DNA from: Sphingomonas adhaesiva | GTDB taxonomy: Bacteria > Pseudomonadota > Alphaproteobacteria > Sphingomonadales > Sphingomonadaceae | DNA length: 64,000 nucleotides | Assembly (NCBI RefSeq): GCF_002374855.1 | Contig: NZ_NWVC01000003.1 | Coordinates: 372,001 to 436,000, forward strand | Direction: 5' to 3' | The notes under the pieces: model-generated | What the model was told of the DNA's origin: nothing | Databases searched by the model: none | Seen by the model: only the letters and a program-made list of their open reading frames with translations | Part shown: positions 44,199-54,143 of the stretch, in pieces | Layout: every line of letters starts with the position of its first letter | Position numbering within the stretch: the stretch's first letter is position 1 | Position numbers and translations under genes: made by a program

Positions 44199-47066
44199 AT
44201 GAGCTATTCCAGCACCATTGCCATGCGCCGCCGCACCGCGCTGATCCTGGGCGCCAGCGTCGCGGCGCTGACCGTCGCCGCCACGCCGGCGTTCGCGCAG
44301 GGCGCGCCGGCCGCGCAGAACGCGCCGGTGGAGAACCCCGCGAACGGCCCGGTCGCCCCCGGTGCGACCGCCCCGGAGGAGGTCGACGCCGGCACGATCG
44401 TCGTTACCGGTATCCGCGGGTCGCTGGAGGCATCGGCACGGACCAAGCGCAATGCGACGGTGATCGTCGATTCGGTGTCCGCGGAGGACATCGGCAAGCT
44501 GCCCGACGTGTCGATCGCCGATTCGCTGGCGCGTATCCCCGGCGTCACCGCGCAGCGGCTGGAAGGGCGCGACCAGCGGCTGTCGATCCGCGGGCTGGGG
44601 CCGGACTTCTCCACCACCTTGCTCAACGGGCGCGAACAGGTGACGGTGGGCGACAACCGCGGTGTCGAGTTCGACCAGTATCCGTCGGAATTCTTCCAGA
44701 ACGTCAACGTCTACAAGGGCGCGGACCCGGCGCTGATCGCGGCGGGCATTTCGGGCACCGTCGACCTGCGGATGCTGCGCCCGCTGGCGCAGGGCAAGCA
44801 GACGATCGTCGTGTCCGGCCGCGGCCAGATGAACGACAGGAAGGCGTTGAACCCCGACGGCACCCGCTACGGCTATCGCGCGTCGGCGACCTATGTCGAC
44901 CAGTTCGCCAACGACACGCTGGGCATCGCGATCGGCGCGTCGGCGACGCAGACCCCGACGCAGATCGAACGCTATGCCGCCTGGGGCTTCCCCGCGGCGC
45001 CGGAAGTCGGCAACAACCTGATCCTGGGCGGGGCCAAGCCCTATGTGCAGTCGAACCTGCTGAAGCGGTACGGCGGCGTCGCCACGATCGAGTGGCAGCC
45101 GTCCGACCGGCTCCATTCGACGTTCGATGCGCTCTATTCCCACTTCGAGGAAACGCAGCGGCTGCGCGGCATCGAATTCCCGATCAACCCCGGCTGGGGC
45201 GCGGGCACGACGATCTCCCCCGGCTATACGGTGACCGACGGGCTGGTGACGGCGGCGACGATCAACAATGTCGTCGCGGTGCAGCGCAACGACTATAACC
45301 GGCGCACCGCCGAGAACCTGTCGCTGGGCTGGAACAACGACCTGCTGATCGGCGAGACGACGCACCTGAAGGTCGATGCCAGCTGGAGCCGCGCGACGCG
45401 CACCGACTTCCTGCTCGAAACCTATTCGGGCACCGGATACAACACCACCGGCGCGAAGGACGTGATCCGCATCACGCAGAACGGCAACGGCACGTTCGGG
45501 ATCGTGCCGACGCTGGATTACAGCAACACCGGCATCATCCGGCTGACCGATCCGCGCGGCTGGGGCTTCAACGGGACCAGCGCGGTGGTGCAGGCCGGCT
45601 TCCTGAACCGGCCCGATTTCGTCGACGACCTGAAGTCGCTGCGCGCCAGCCTGGACGGCGAGTTCGGCGACCTGGGCGTCATCAAGGGGTGGGAAGTCGG
45701 CGGCAATTTCAGCCGCCGGCAGAAGGACAGCCGTTACACCTCCTACTTCCTGTGCCCGCAGGGCGGCGGCACCAACTGCACCGTCGCCAGCGGCACGCCG
45801 ACCAGCATCGCAGTGCCGGCCGACGTGCTGCTCGACCGGCAGGTGAGCCTGGACTATCTGGGCGTGCCGCGGATGCTGACCTACGATCCGCTCAAGGTCT
45901 ACGGCCTGCTCAACCAGTCGTTCGATGCGCGGCCGTCGTCGCTGGTGCGCGACAATGTCGTCAGCGAAGACGTGTGGACCGGCTATGCCAAGATCGTCAT
46001 CGACGGCGTGGCGGGCGGCAAGCCGCTGAAGGGGACGATTGGCGTCCAGGTCGTCCATACCGAACAAAGCTCCGACGGGCGGATCGCCAGCCTGCTGAAC
46101 GGCACGGTCACCACCGCGCCGGTCAGCGGCACGGTGCGCTACACCAACGTCCTGCCGTCCGCGACGATGTCGGTCGAGCTGGACCCGGGCTTCTACGTCA
46201 AGCTGAACGGCGCGCAGACGATGGTGCGCCCGCGCCTCGACCAGGAGCGGATCACGCAGGACGTGGCGATCGACGTGTCGAAGATCGGGCGCGGCAGCCT
46301 GCCGCAGAACAGCCCGTTCAGCTCGACCGGCGGCAACGTCAACCTGCGTCCGTACAAGTCGACCAATATCGACGTCAGCCTGGAAAAGTATTTCGGTGCC
46401 GGCGGCTATGTCGCGATGACCGGTTTCTACAAGCATCTGACCGATTTCGTCGATCCGGCCAGCTCGACGCTGTTCGACTTCTCCGGGCTGCTGCCGGCGC
46501 TGAGCGCGGCGCAGCAGGCGACGATCCGCGGCCAGAACGCGCAGTTCGGCCTGGTGTCGCAGCCCGCCAATTCGGGCGGCGGCGACGTGCTGGGCGTGGA
46601 GGCGACCGCATCGCTGCCGTTCAAGCTGTTCACCGACGCGCTGGACGGGTTCGGCGTGTTCGTGACCGGCACCTATGTCGACAGCGCGATCAAGTACGGA
46701 TCGAATCCGACGACGGCGATCACGCTGCCCGGCCAGTCGCGCTGGGTCGGCACCGGCACCGCCTACTACGAGAAGGGCGGGTTCCAGGCGCGCGCCACCT
46801 ATCGCTATCGCTCCAGCTTCCTGGCCGAGTTGGCGGGCCTGTCGGCCAACCCGGAATTCCGCCAGGGCAAGGCAGAAGGCGTGCTGGACGCGCAGATCGG
46901 CTATGAGTTCAAGTCCGGACCGTTCACCGGCCTGTCGATCCTGTTGCAGGGCAAGAACCTGACCGACACCCCGTTCGTCACCAGCGAGGCGAACGACCCG
47001 CGGCTGGTGCGCGAATATCAGCGGTACACGCGCGATTATTATGTGGGCGTGACGTACAAGTTCTGA
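44199..47066 (+). CDS. TonB-dependent receptor of the maltodextrin locus (MalA-like)
   Basis: 955 residues from the ATG at 44199, with AGGGAGGGGA upstream. The signal peptide ends near AFAQ (residue 34). The plug has GTIVVTGIRGSLEASARTKR, then IGKLPDVSIADSLARIPGV and RGLGPDFSTTLLNGRE, all typical of Caulobacter-type receptors. The barrel ends with YVGVTYKF, a proper C-terminal Phe. Next to two GH13 enzymes, a GH97 enzyme and a permease, it should import maltodextrins like MalA of Caulobacter. Confidence 0.92.
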   Translation: MSYSSTIAMRRRTALILGASVAALTVAATPAFAQGAPAAQNAPVENPANGPVAPGATAPEEVDAGTIVVTGIRGSLEASARTKRNATVIVDSVSAEDIGKLPDVSIADSLARIPGVTAQRLEGRDQRLSIRGLGPDFSTTLLNGREQVTVGDNRGVEFDQYPSEFFQNVNVYKGADPALIAAGISGTVDLRMLRPLAQGKQTIVVSGRGQMNDRKALNPDGTRYGYRASATYVDQFANDTLGIAIGASATQTPTQIERYAAWGFPAAPEVGNNLILGGAKPYVQSNLLKRYGGVATIEWQPSDRLHSTFDALYSHFEETQRLRGIEFPINPGWGAGTTISPGYTVTDGLVTAATINNVVAVQRNDYNRRTAENLSLGWNNDLLIGETTHLKVDASWSRATRTDFLLETYSGTGYNTTGAKDVIRITQNGNGTFGIVPTLDYSNTGIIRLTDPRGWGFNGTSAVVQAGFLNRPDFVDDLKSLRASLDGEFGDLGVIKGWEVGGNFSRRQKDSRYTSYFLCPQGGGTNCTVASGTPTSIAVPADVLLDRQVSLDYLGVPRMLTYDPLKVYGLLNQSFDARPSSLVRDNVVSEDVWTGYAKIVIDGVAGGKPLKGTIGVQVVHTEQSSDGRIASLLNGTVTTAPVSGTVRYTNVLPSATMSVELDPGFYVKLNGAQTMVRPRLDQERITQDVAIDVSKIGRGSLPQNSPFSSTGGNVNLRPYKSTNIDVSLEKYFGAGGYVAMTGFYKHLTDFVDPASSTLFDFSGLLPALSAAQQATIRGQNAQFGLVSQPANSGGGDVLGVEATASLPFKLFTDALDGFGVFVTGTYVDSAIKYGSNPTTAITLPGQSRWVGTGTAYYEKGGFQARATYRYRSSFLAELAGLSANPEFRQGKAEGVLDAQIGYEFKSGPFTGLSILLQGKNLTDTPFVTSEANDPRLVREYQRYTRDYYVGVTYKF

Positions 47067-47106
47067 TCGGCGGCGCGCGCGGCGGCGAGAAGGGGGAGCG
47101 AGCGGG

Positions 47107-48618
47107 ATGAGCGATCGACCGATGCGCATCGTGATCGCCGGCGGCGGATCGGCGGGGTGGATGTGCGCGGCGGCGCTCATCCACCTGCTGGGCGACGGCT
47201 TCGCGGTCACGCTGGTGGAATCGGACGACATTCCCACGGTGGGGGTGGGCGAGGCGACGATCCCGCAGATCCGCCTGTTCAACCAGGCATTGGGCATCGA
47301 CGAGGACGAACTGATCCGCGCGACCGGCGCGACGTTCAAGCTGGGGATCGAATTCGCCGGCTGGGGCGCGCCGGACGATCGCTACATGCACGCGTTCGGC
47401 GACGTCGGGCGCGATTCGGGGACGCTGGCGTTCCATCACCTGTGGCTGCGCGGCCACCGCGCGGGCGTCGCGCGGCCGCTGGGCGATTATGCGCTGAACG
47501 CGGTCGCCGCAAAGGCGGACCGGATGCGGCGCGGGGCGCCGCGGCCGGCGTCGATGCTGCCGGACATGCCCTATGCGCTGCATTTCGATGCCGCGCTATA
47601 TGCCGCCTTCCTGCGTCGCCGCGCGGAGGCGGGCGGGGTGACGCGCGTCGAGGGGCGGATCGTCGATGTCGTGCGCGACGGCGGGAGCGGCGACGTCGCC
47701 GCGCTGATGCTGGCGGGCGACCGCCGGGTGGACGGCGACCTGTTCGTCGACTGCACCGGGTTTCGCGCGCTGCTGATCGGCGGCGCGCTGGGCGTCGGTT
47801 ATGAGGAATGGACCCGCTGGCTGCCGTGCGACCGCGCGATGGCGGTCGCGAGCGCGCCGATCGTGCAGGCCGGCCCCTATACCCGCGCGATCGCGCATGA
47901 CGCGGGGTGGCAATGGCGCATCCCGTTGCAGCACCGCACCGGCAACGGCATCGTCTACAGCTCGCGCCACCTTGACGATGCGGCGGCGGCGGAGCGGTTG
48001 CTGGCCAACCTGGACAGCGCGCCGGTCGGCGATCCGCGCCCGCTGCGCTTCACCACCGGGCGGCGCCAGGTGGCGTGGCACGCAAACGTCGTCGCGATGG
48101 GGCTGTCGTCGGGGTTCCTGGAGCCGCTGGAATCGACCAGCATCCACATGATCCAGTCGGCGATCGAGCGCCTCGTCACCTTGCTGCCCGGCCGCGCGAC
48201 GGCGCCCGCGCTGCGCGACGAATACAACCGCCGCACCGCGTTCGAGGCGGAGCGGATCCGCGACTTCATCATCCTCCACTACATCGCCAACCGGCGCGAC
48301 GCGCCGTTCTGGCGCGAGCGGCGCGACGGCGACATCCCCGACACGCTGCGCGCGAAGCTGGAGCTGTGGCGCGGCGCGGCGCGCATCCTGCGCGACCGTG
48401 ACGAGCTGTTCACCGAGGCGGGGTGGTTGCAGGTGCTGGTCGGGCAGGGGGTGATCCCCGCCGCGCATCATCCGATGGCCGATGCGCCGACCCCTGCGCA
48501 ACTGGCCGAATTCCTCGACATCCTGCCCCGGCTCAACCTTCGGGAGGTGGCCCAGATGCCCCGTCACGACGATATCATCGCCCGGCATTGCGCCGCCCCC
48601 GCGGGACTGGCGGCATGA
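47107..48618 (+). CDS. Tryptophan-halogenase-family flavoprotein in the maltodextrin operon
   Basis: 503 residues. The FAD motif GGGSAGW is at 13-19; the halogenase motif GWQWRIP is present. Lys78 (TFKLGIEF) and Glu342 (PLESTSIH) match Lys79 and Glu346, the catalytic pair of PrnA. So all known catalytic residues of flavin-dependent halogenases are kept. Family members are common next to TonB receptors in sphingomonads, Caulobacter and xanthomonads, mostly without known substrate; one from Brevundimonas (BrvH) brominates indole. It overlaps the next gene by four bases (ATGA). Its role in a sugar operon is unclear. Confidence 0.85.
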   Translation: MSDRPMRIVIAGGGSAGWMCAAALIHLLGDGFAVTLVESDDIPTVGVGEATIPQIRLFNQALGIDEDELIRATGATFKLGIEFAGWGAPDDRYMHAFGDVGRDSGTLAFHHLWLRGHRAGVARPLGDYALNAVAAKADRMRRGAPRPASMLPDMPYALHFDAALYAAFLRRRAEAGGVTRVEGRIVDVVRDGGSGDVAALMLAGDRRVDGDLFVDCTGFRALLIGGALGVGYEEWTRWLPCDRAMAVASAPIVQAGPYTRAIAHDAGWQWRIPLQHRTGNGIVYSSRHLDDAAAAERLLANLDSAPVGDPRPLRFTTGRRQVAWHANVVAMGLSSGFLEPLESTSIHMIQSAIERLVTLLPGRATAPALRDEYNRRTAFEAERIRDFIILHYIANRRDAPFWRERRDGDIPDTLRAKLELWRGAARILRDRDELFTEAGWLQVLVGQGVIPAAHHPMADAPTPAQLAEFLDILPRLNLREVAQMPRHDDIIARHCAAPAGLAA

Positions 48619-50444
48619 CGCCGCTGTTCGTCGCGCTTGCTCTCGCCGGGCAGGCCGCCGCCGCCGCGCCGGCGCCCGTCCCGCCGGCGAAGGCGGCTGC
48701 GACCTATCGCGATCGCCTGCCCGAGGATGAGGTGATCTATTTCGTGCTGCCGGACCGGTTCGACAATGCCGATCCGGCGAACGATCGCGGCGGCCTGTCG
48801 GGCGGGCCGCTGGTCACCGGGTTCGACCCGACGCACAAGGGCTTCTACCACGGCGGCGACCTGAAGGGGCTGGTGCGTCGGCTGGACTATATCCAGGCGC
48901 TGGGTGCGACGGCCCTGTGGGTCGGGCCGGTGTTCCGCAACAAGCCGGTGCAGGGCGCGCCGGGACAGGAAAGCGCCGGCTATCACGGTTACTGGATCAC
49001 CGATTTCACCCGCGTCGACCCGCATCTGGGCAGCGACGACGATTTCCGCGCGCTGGTCGATGCCGCGCATGCGCGCGGGATGAAGGTGTATATGGACATC
49101 ATCGTCAACCACACCGCCGACGTGATCCGGATGCGCGAATGCGAAGGGCAGGGCGCGTGCCCGTATCGCAGCCGTGCCGACTACCCCTATCAGCGGCGCG
49201 GCGGGGTGGCCGGGCCGGCGATCAATGCCGGGTTTGCGGGGGACGGGGACCGGAGCGCGGCGAATTTCGCGCGGCTGACCGATCCCTCCTATGCCTATAC
49301 CCCCTACGTCCCGGCGGCCGAGCGCGACGTGAAGGTGCCGGCGTGGCTGAACGACGTCACGCTGTACCACAATCGCGGCGACAGCACCTATCACGGCGAA
49401 AGCGCGACGATGGGCGACTTCGTCGGGCTGGACGATCTGATGACCGAAAACCCGCGCGTGGTGGCGGGGATGATCGACATCTTCGGCGGGTGGATCGACC
49501 GGTACGGCATCGACGGGTTCCGCATCGACACCGCGCGGCACGTCAACCCGGCATTCTGGCAGGCGTTCGTCCCCGCGATGCAGCGCCGCGCCGCCGCGCG
49601 CGGCATCGCGCACTTCCACATCTTCGGCGAGGTATCCGACCACGAGGTACGCCCGGCGGTGCTGGCGGAATGGACGCACACCGGCGGGCTGCCCGCGGTG
49701 CTCGATTTCTCGTTCCGGCAGGCGGTGGCGGACACCGTCGCGGGGACGCGCGGTACCGATGCGTTCGCGGCGCTGTTCGACGGCGACGCGCTTTACGCTG
49801 GCGGCGTCGCGACCGGGCGGACCCTGCCGACCTTCACCGGCAATCACGACGACGGCCGCTTCGCGACGTTCGTGCGCCGCGCCTTTCCGAAGGCTGGCGA
49901 GGCCGAGGTGCTGGACCGGGTGAAGCTGTCGAACGCGATGCTGCTGGCGCTGCGCGGCGTGCCGACGATCTATTCGGGTGACGAACAGGGCTTTTCCGGC
50001 GACGGCGGCGACCAGGACGCGCGCGAGGACATGTTCGCCAGCCGCGTCGCCAGCTATAACGACAACCGGCTGGTCGGATCGGACCGCACCACCGCGACGG
50101 CCAGCTTCGCCACCGACGGCGCGCTGTTCCGCCAGATCGCGCAGCTGGCGCGCATCCGCCGCGCGACCCCCGCGCTGCGCCGCGGCAGCACCGTCCTGCG
50201 CTATCGCCAGGACACGCCCGGGTTGCTGGCGGTGTCGCGGATCGACCCGGCGACGCGGCAGGAAGTGCTGCTCGTCTTCAACACCGCCACCGCGCCGGTG
50301 ACGCGGCAGGTCGAGGTGGAGGCGGCATCGCGCCGCTTCACCGCGCTGGCCGGCCCTTGTGCCGCGACCGCCACGGCCCCCGCCAGCGTCACCGTGACGC
50401 TGCCGCCGCTGGGCTATGCGATCTGCGCGGCGACCCCCGAATGA
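48615..50444 (+). CDS. GH13 alpha-amylase-family enzyme, exported
   Basis: 609 residues with a signal peptide ending around residue 18 (AGQAAAAA). Catalytic residues are Asp305 (GFRIDTARH, nucleophile), Glu339 (HIFGEV, acid/base) and Asp412 (TGNHDD). GATALWVGPVF and YMDIIVNHTAD are further GH13 regions. It would cut starch or maltodextrin in the periplasm or at the surface. Cyclomaltodextrinase, glucanotransferase or amylase activity cannot be told apart by eye. The start overlaps the halogenase-like gene stop (ATGA). Confidence 0.88.
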   Translation: MTPLFVALALAGQAAAAAPAPVPPAKAAATYRDRLPEDEVIYFVLPDRFDNADPANDRGGLSGGPLVTGFDPTHKGFYHGGDLKGLVRRLDYIQALGATALWVGPVFRNKPVQGAPGQESAGYHGYWITDFTRVDPHLGSDDDFRALVDAAHARGMKVYMDIIVNHTADVIRMRECEGQGACPYRSRADYPYQRRGGVAGPAINAGFAGDGDRSAANFARLTDPSYAYTPYVPAAERDVKVPAWLNDVTLYHNRGDSTYHGESATMGDFVGLDDLMTENPRVVAGMIDIFGGWIDRYGIDGFRIDTARHVNPAFWQAFVPAMQRRAAARGIAHFHIFGEVSDHEVRPAVLAEWTHTGGLPAVLDFSFRQAVADTVAGTRGTDAFAALFDGDALYAGGVATGRTLPTFTGNHDDGRFATFVRRAFPKAGEAEVLDRVKLSNAMLLALRGVPTIYSGDEQGFSGDGGDQDAREDMFASRVASYNDNRLVGSDRTTATASFATDGALFRQIAQLARIRRATPALRRGSTVLRYRQDTPGLLAVSRIDPATRQEVLLVFNTATAPVTRQVEVEAASRRFTALAGPCAATATAPASVTVTLPPLGYAICAATPE

Positions 50445-52090
50445 CGACCGTGCCCCCGATGACCGCGCAACGCTCCCCCCGCATCGCCGCCGATACCACC
50501 GCCACCGCCGAATGGTGGCGCGGGGCGGCGATCTACCAGATCTATCCGCGTAGCTTCGCCGATGCGAACGGCGACGGGATCGGCGATCTGGCGGGCATCA
50601 CCGCGCACCTGGACCATGTCGCGTCGCTGGGCGTCGATGCGATCTGGCTGTCGCCCTTCTACACCTCGCCGATGGCGGATTTCGGCTATGACATCGCCGA
50701 TTATTGCGACGTCGATCCGATCTTCGGCACGCTCGCCGACTTCGACGCGCTGGTCGCGCGCGCGCATCAGTTGGGGCTGAAGGTTATCGTCGACCAGGTC
50801 TATGCCCACACCTCCGACCGGCATCCGTGGTTCGCGCAGAGCCGGTCGAGCCGCGACAATCCGCGCGCCGACTGGTATGTCTGGGCCGACGCCAAGCCCG
50901 AAGGCTCGCCGCCCAACAACTGGCAATCGGTGTTCGGCGGTCCGGCGTGGACGTGGGACGCGCGGCGCGGGCAATATTACCTGCACAATTTCCTGAGCAG
51001 CCAGCCGCAGCTCAACGGCCACCATCCCGACGTGCAGGAGGCGCTGCTGGACGTGGCGCGCTTCTGGCTGGAGCGGGGGGTGGACGGGTTCCGCGTCGAT
51101 GCGATCAACTTTTCGATGCATCACCCGTCGCTGACCGACAATCCGCCCGCGCCGACCGGCAACGGCGTCCCGACCCGCCCGTTCGATTTCCAGCTGCACC
51201 TGTACAATCAGTCGCACCCGGACATTCCGCTGTTCCTGGAGCGGTTGCGCGGCGTGCTGGACCAATATGGCGCGACCTTCACCGTGGCGGAGGTGGGCGG
51301 CGCGGACAGCGAGCGCGAGATGAAGGCGTTCACCGCGCCGGGCCGGCTCGACAGCGCCTATGGCTTCGACTTCCTCTACGCCCCGCAACTGACCCCACGC
51401 GTGGTGGCGGAGGCGGTTCAGGGCTGGCCCGATACGCCGGGCACCGGCTGGCCGAGCTGGGCGTTCGAGAACCACGACGCGCCGCGCGCGGTGTCGCGCT
51501 GGGCCAGGGCGGGCGAGGAAGGCGCGTTCGCGGCGATGAAGATGCTGCTGCTCGCCACGTTGCGCGGCACGATCATCCTGTATTTCGGCGAGGAACTGGG
51601 GCTGACGCAGGTCGCCGTCCCGTTCGAGAAGCTGCAGGATCCCGAGGCGATCGCCAACTGGCCGCTGACGCTGTCGCGCGACGGCGCGCGTACGCCGATG
51701 CCGTGGTGGGGCGATGCCGCGCACCTGGGCTTTTCCACTGCCGAGCCGTGGCTGCCCACCGGCAGCGATCACCCCGCGCTGGCGGTCGACCGGCAGGACG
51801 CGGACGCGGGGTCGCTGCTGAACCTGACGCGGCGGCTGCTGGCGTTCCGGCGCGGCCATGCGGCGCTGACGCTGGGCACGATGACGGTGGTGGACGCGAC
51901 CGACGACCTGCTGGTGTTCGAGCGCCGGCACGATGGCGAGGTGCTGCGCTGCATCTTCCACTTCGGTGCGGGGCGGCTGGACGTTGCGCCGGCGGACAGG
52001 GCGCGCTGGCGCATCGTGGAGCGTGTCGGCGCGGGCGCGGAATGGATTCTGGCCGGCCCCGCGGGGCTGGTCGCACGGGAGATCGGATGA
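50441..52090 (+). CDS. GH13 alpha-glucosidase, cytoplasmic
   Basis: 549 residues, no signal peptide. The N-terminal WWRGAAIYQIYPRSFADANG and GIGDLAGI match oligo-1,6-/alpha-glucosidases (subfamily 23-like). Catalytic residues are Asp220 (GFRVDAIN), Glu284 (TVAEVGG) and Asp346 (FENHDAPR). It would release glucose from maltose and short dextrins after uptake by the MFS permease. It overlaps both neighbours by four bases. Confidence 0.92.
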   Translation: MTTVPPMTAQRSPRIAADTTATAEWWRGAAIYQIYPRSFADANGDGIGDLAGITAHLDHVASLGVDAIWLSPFYTSPMADFGYDIADYCDVDPIFGTLADFDALVARAHQLGLKVIVDQVYAHTSDRHPWFAQSRSSRDNPRADWYVWADAKPEGSPPNNWQSVFGGPAWTWDARRGQYYLHNFLSSQPQLNGHHPDVQEALLDVARFWLERGVDGFRVDAINFSMHHPSLTDNPPAPTGNGVPTRPFDFQLHLYNQSHPDIPLFLERLRGVLDQYGATFTVAEVGGADSEREMKAFTAPGRLDSAYGFDFLYAPQLTPRVVAEAVQGWPDTPGTGWPSWAFENHDAPRAVSRWARAGEEGAFAAMKMLLLATLRGTIILYFGEELGLTQVAVPFEKLQDPEAIANWPLTLSRDGARTPMPWWGDAAHLGFSTAEPWLPTGSDHPALAVDRQDADAGSLLNLTRRLLAFRRGHAALTLGTMTVVDATDDLLVFERRHDGEVLRCIFHFGAGRLDVAPADRARWRIVERVGAGAEWILAGPAGLVAREIG

Positions 52091-54138
52091 TGATGCGCAT
52101 GTTCGCAAGCCTGCTGGCGCTGGTCGCCGCGCAACCCGCGCTGGCCGAGGTGGTGGCGACCGCCGCGTCGCCCGACAAGGCGATCACCGTCGCGGTGTCG
52201 ATCGACAATGACGGGCGCGCCACCTACGCGGTCACGCGCAAGGGCAAGCCGGTGATCGCCGACAGCGCGCTGGGTTTCCTGTTCACCGATGCGCCCAAGC
52301 TGGACCGGCATTTCGCGCTGGTCGATGCGCGGACCACCAGTGCCGACACCAGCTGGACCCAGCCGTTCGGCGAATGGCAGACAATCCGCGACCGCCACAC
52401 CCAGCTGGTCGTGCGGCTGAAGGAAAAGGACCATGATCGGCGCGAGATGCAGGTGACGTTCCGCATCTTCGACGACGGCGTCGGCTTTCGCTACACGCTG
52501 CCCGACCAGCCGGGGCTGCACCACGCCAACATCGCCGACGAACTGACCGAATTCGCGCTGGCCGAGGACGGGACCGCGTGGTGGAAGCCGGCCTATGGCT
52601 GGAACCGCGAGGAATATCTGTACGAGGCGACGCCGATCTCCGCCGTCGGCACGGCGCAGACGGTCGCGACGTTCAGGCTGGCCGGCGGCACGCATGTCGC
52701 CATCCATGAAGCCGCGCTGGTCGATTATGCGGCGATGAACCTGCAACGCTTCCAGGGCACTCGGTTCAAGGCGAACCTGACCCCCGGATCGGGCGTGCCG
52801 AAGGTGAGCCGCGACGCGGGCTTTTCGACGCCGTGGCGCACCATCGCGATCGCCGACGATGCGCCGGGGCTGTATCATGCAAGCCGCATGACGCTGAACC
52901 TCAACGAGCCGAACCGGCTGGGCGACACCTCGTCGTGGATCCGCCCCGGCAAGTTCGTCGGCGTGTGGTGGAACATGATCACCGGCAAATGGACATGGTC
53001 GCGCGGGCCCAGGCACGGCGCGACCACCGCCAACGTCAAACGCTACATCGACTTCGCCGCCGCCAACAGCATTCCGGGCGTGCTGGTGGAGGGCTGGAAT
53101 GTCGGCTGGGACGGCGACTGGTTCGGCAACGGCAAGGACATGCAGTTCGACCAGCCGACCGAGGATTTCGACGCCGCCGAACTGCAACGTTACGCCAAGT
53201 CCAAGGGCGTCTACCTGATCGGCCACAACGAAACCGGCGGCTCCGCCAGCCATTACGATGCGCAGCTGGACCGCGCGTTCAAATATGCGCAGGACCACGG
53301 CATCCCGGTGGTCAAGACCGGCTATGTCACCGACGCCGGCCAGATCGAGCGGACCGATCCCGACGGATCGCAGCACCGCGAATGGCATGAGGGGCAGTGG
53401 ATGGTGAACCACTATGCCCGTGTCGTCGAAACCGCCGCGAAGTACCACGTGTCGATCGACAGCCACGAACCCGTCAAAGACACCGGCCTGCGCCGTACCT
53501 GGCCCAATTGGGTCGCGCGCGAAGGCGGCCGGGGCATGGAATATATGAGCTGGGCGGGGAAGAACCCGCCCAACCACGAAGCGAACATGGTGTTCACCCA
53601 GTTGCTGGGCGGCCCGATGGACTTCACCCCCGGCATCGTCAGCCTGAAGGGCAATGCCGGCAGCGACATTCCGTCGACGCTGGCCAAGCAGCTGGCCAAT
53701 TACGTCGTCATCTATTCGCCGGTCGTGATGGTCGCCGACACGCCGGAGGCCTATGCCCGCTATCCGGGCGCGTTCCGCTTCATCCGCGACGTGCCGACCG
53801 ACTGGAGCGAGACGCGCGTGCTGAACGGCGAAGTCGGCCACTATGTGACGATCGTGCGCAAGGCCAGGGGATCGGACGACTGGTTCCTGGGGTCGGTGGG
53901 CGACGAACAGGCGCGTACCACGACCGTCCGGCTCGACTTCCTCGATCCCGGCAAAACCTATACCGCGCAAATCTATCGCGACGGCCCGAACGCCGATTAT
54001 CGCACCGCCGATCGCCACGCGATCACGATCGAGAGCAAGCCCGTGCGGCGTGGCGACACGCTGACGCTGGCGCTGGCGCCGGGGGGCGGACAGGCGATCC
54101 GCTTCGTCGCGCCGGGCAGCGGCACGCGGGCGAAGTGA
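52087..54138 (+). CDS. GH97 alpha-glucosidase (SusB-like), exported
   Basis: 683 residues with a signal peptide ending near PALAE. Blocks GHNETGG, VVKTGYV, GQWMVNHY, DSHEPVKDTG and REGGRGMEY follow the inverting GH97a pattern of SusB from Bacteroides, including the glutamates that act as base and acid. It probably trims maltodextrins in the periplasm. The ATG overlaps the stop of the GH13 gene (ATGA), with two more ATGs directly after. Confidence 0.9.
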   Translation: MMMRMFASLLALVAAQPALAEVVATAASPDKAITVAVSIDNDGRATYAVTRKGKPVIADSALGFLFTDAPKLDRHFALVDARTTSADTSWTQPFGEWQTIRDRHTQLVVRLKEKDHDRREMQVTFRIFDDGVGFRYTLPDQPGLHHANIADELTEFALAEDGTAWWKPAYGWNREEYLYEATPISAVGTAQTVATFRLAGGTHVAIHEAALVDYAAMNLQRFQGTRFKANLTPGSGVPKVSRDAGFSTPWRTIAIADDAPGLYHASRMTLNLNEPNRLGDTSSWIRPGKFVGVWWNMITGKWTWSRGPRHGATTANVKRYIDFAAANSIPGVLVEGWNVGWDGDWFGNGKDMQFDQPTEDFDAAELQRYAKSKGVYLIGHNETGGSASHYDAQLDRAFKYAQDHGIPVVKTGYVTDAGQIERTDPDGSQHREWHEGQWMVNHYARVVETAAKYHVSIDSHEPVKDTGLRRTWPNWVAREGGRGMEYMSWAGKNPPNHEANMVFTQLLGGPMDFTPGIVSLKGNAGSDIPSTLAKQLANYVVIYSPVVMVADTPEAYARYPGAFRFIRDVPTDWSETRVLNGEVGHYVTIVRKARGSDDWFLGSVGDEQARTTTVRLDFLDPGKTYTAQIYRDGPNADYRTADRHAITIESKPVRRGDTLTLALAPGGGQAIRFVAPGSGTRAK

Positions 54139-54143
54139 CCGGC

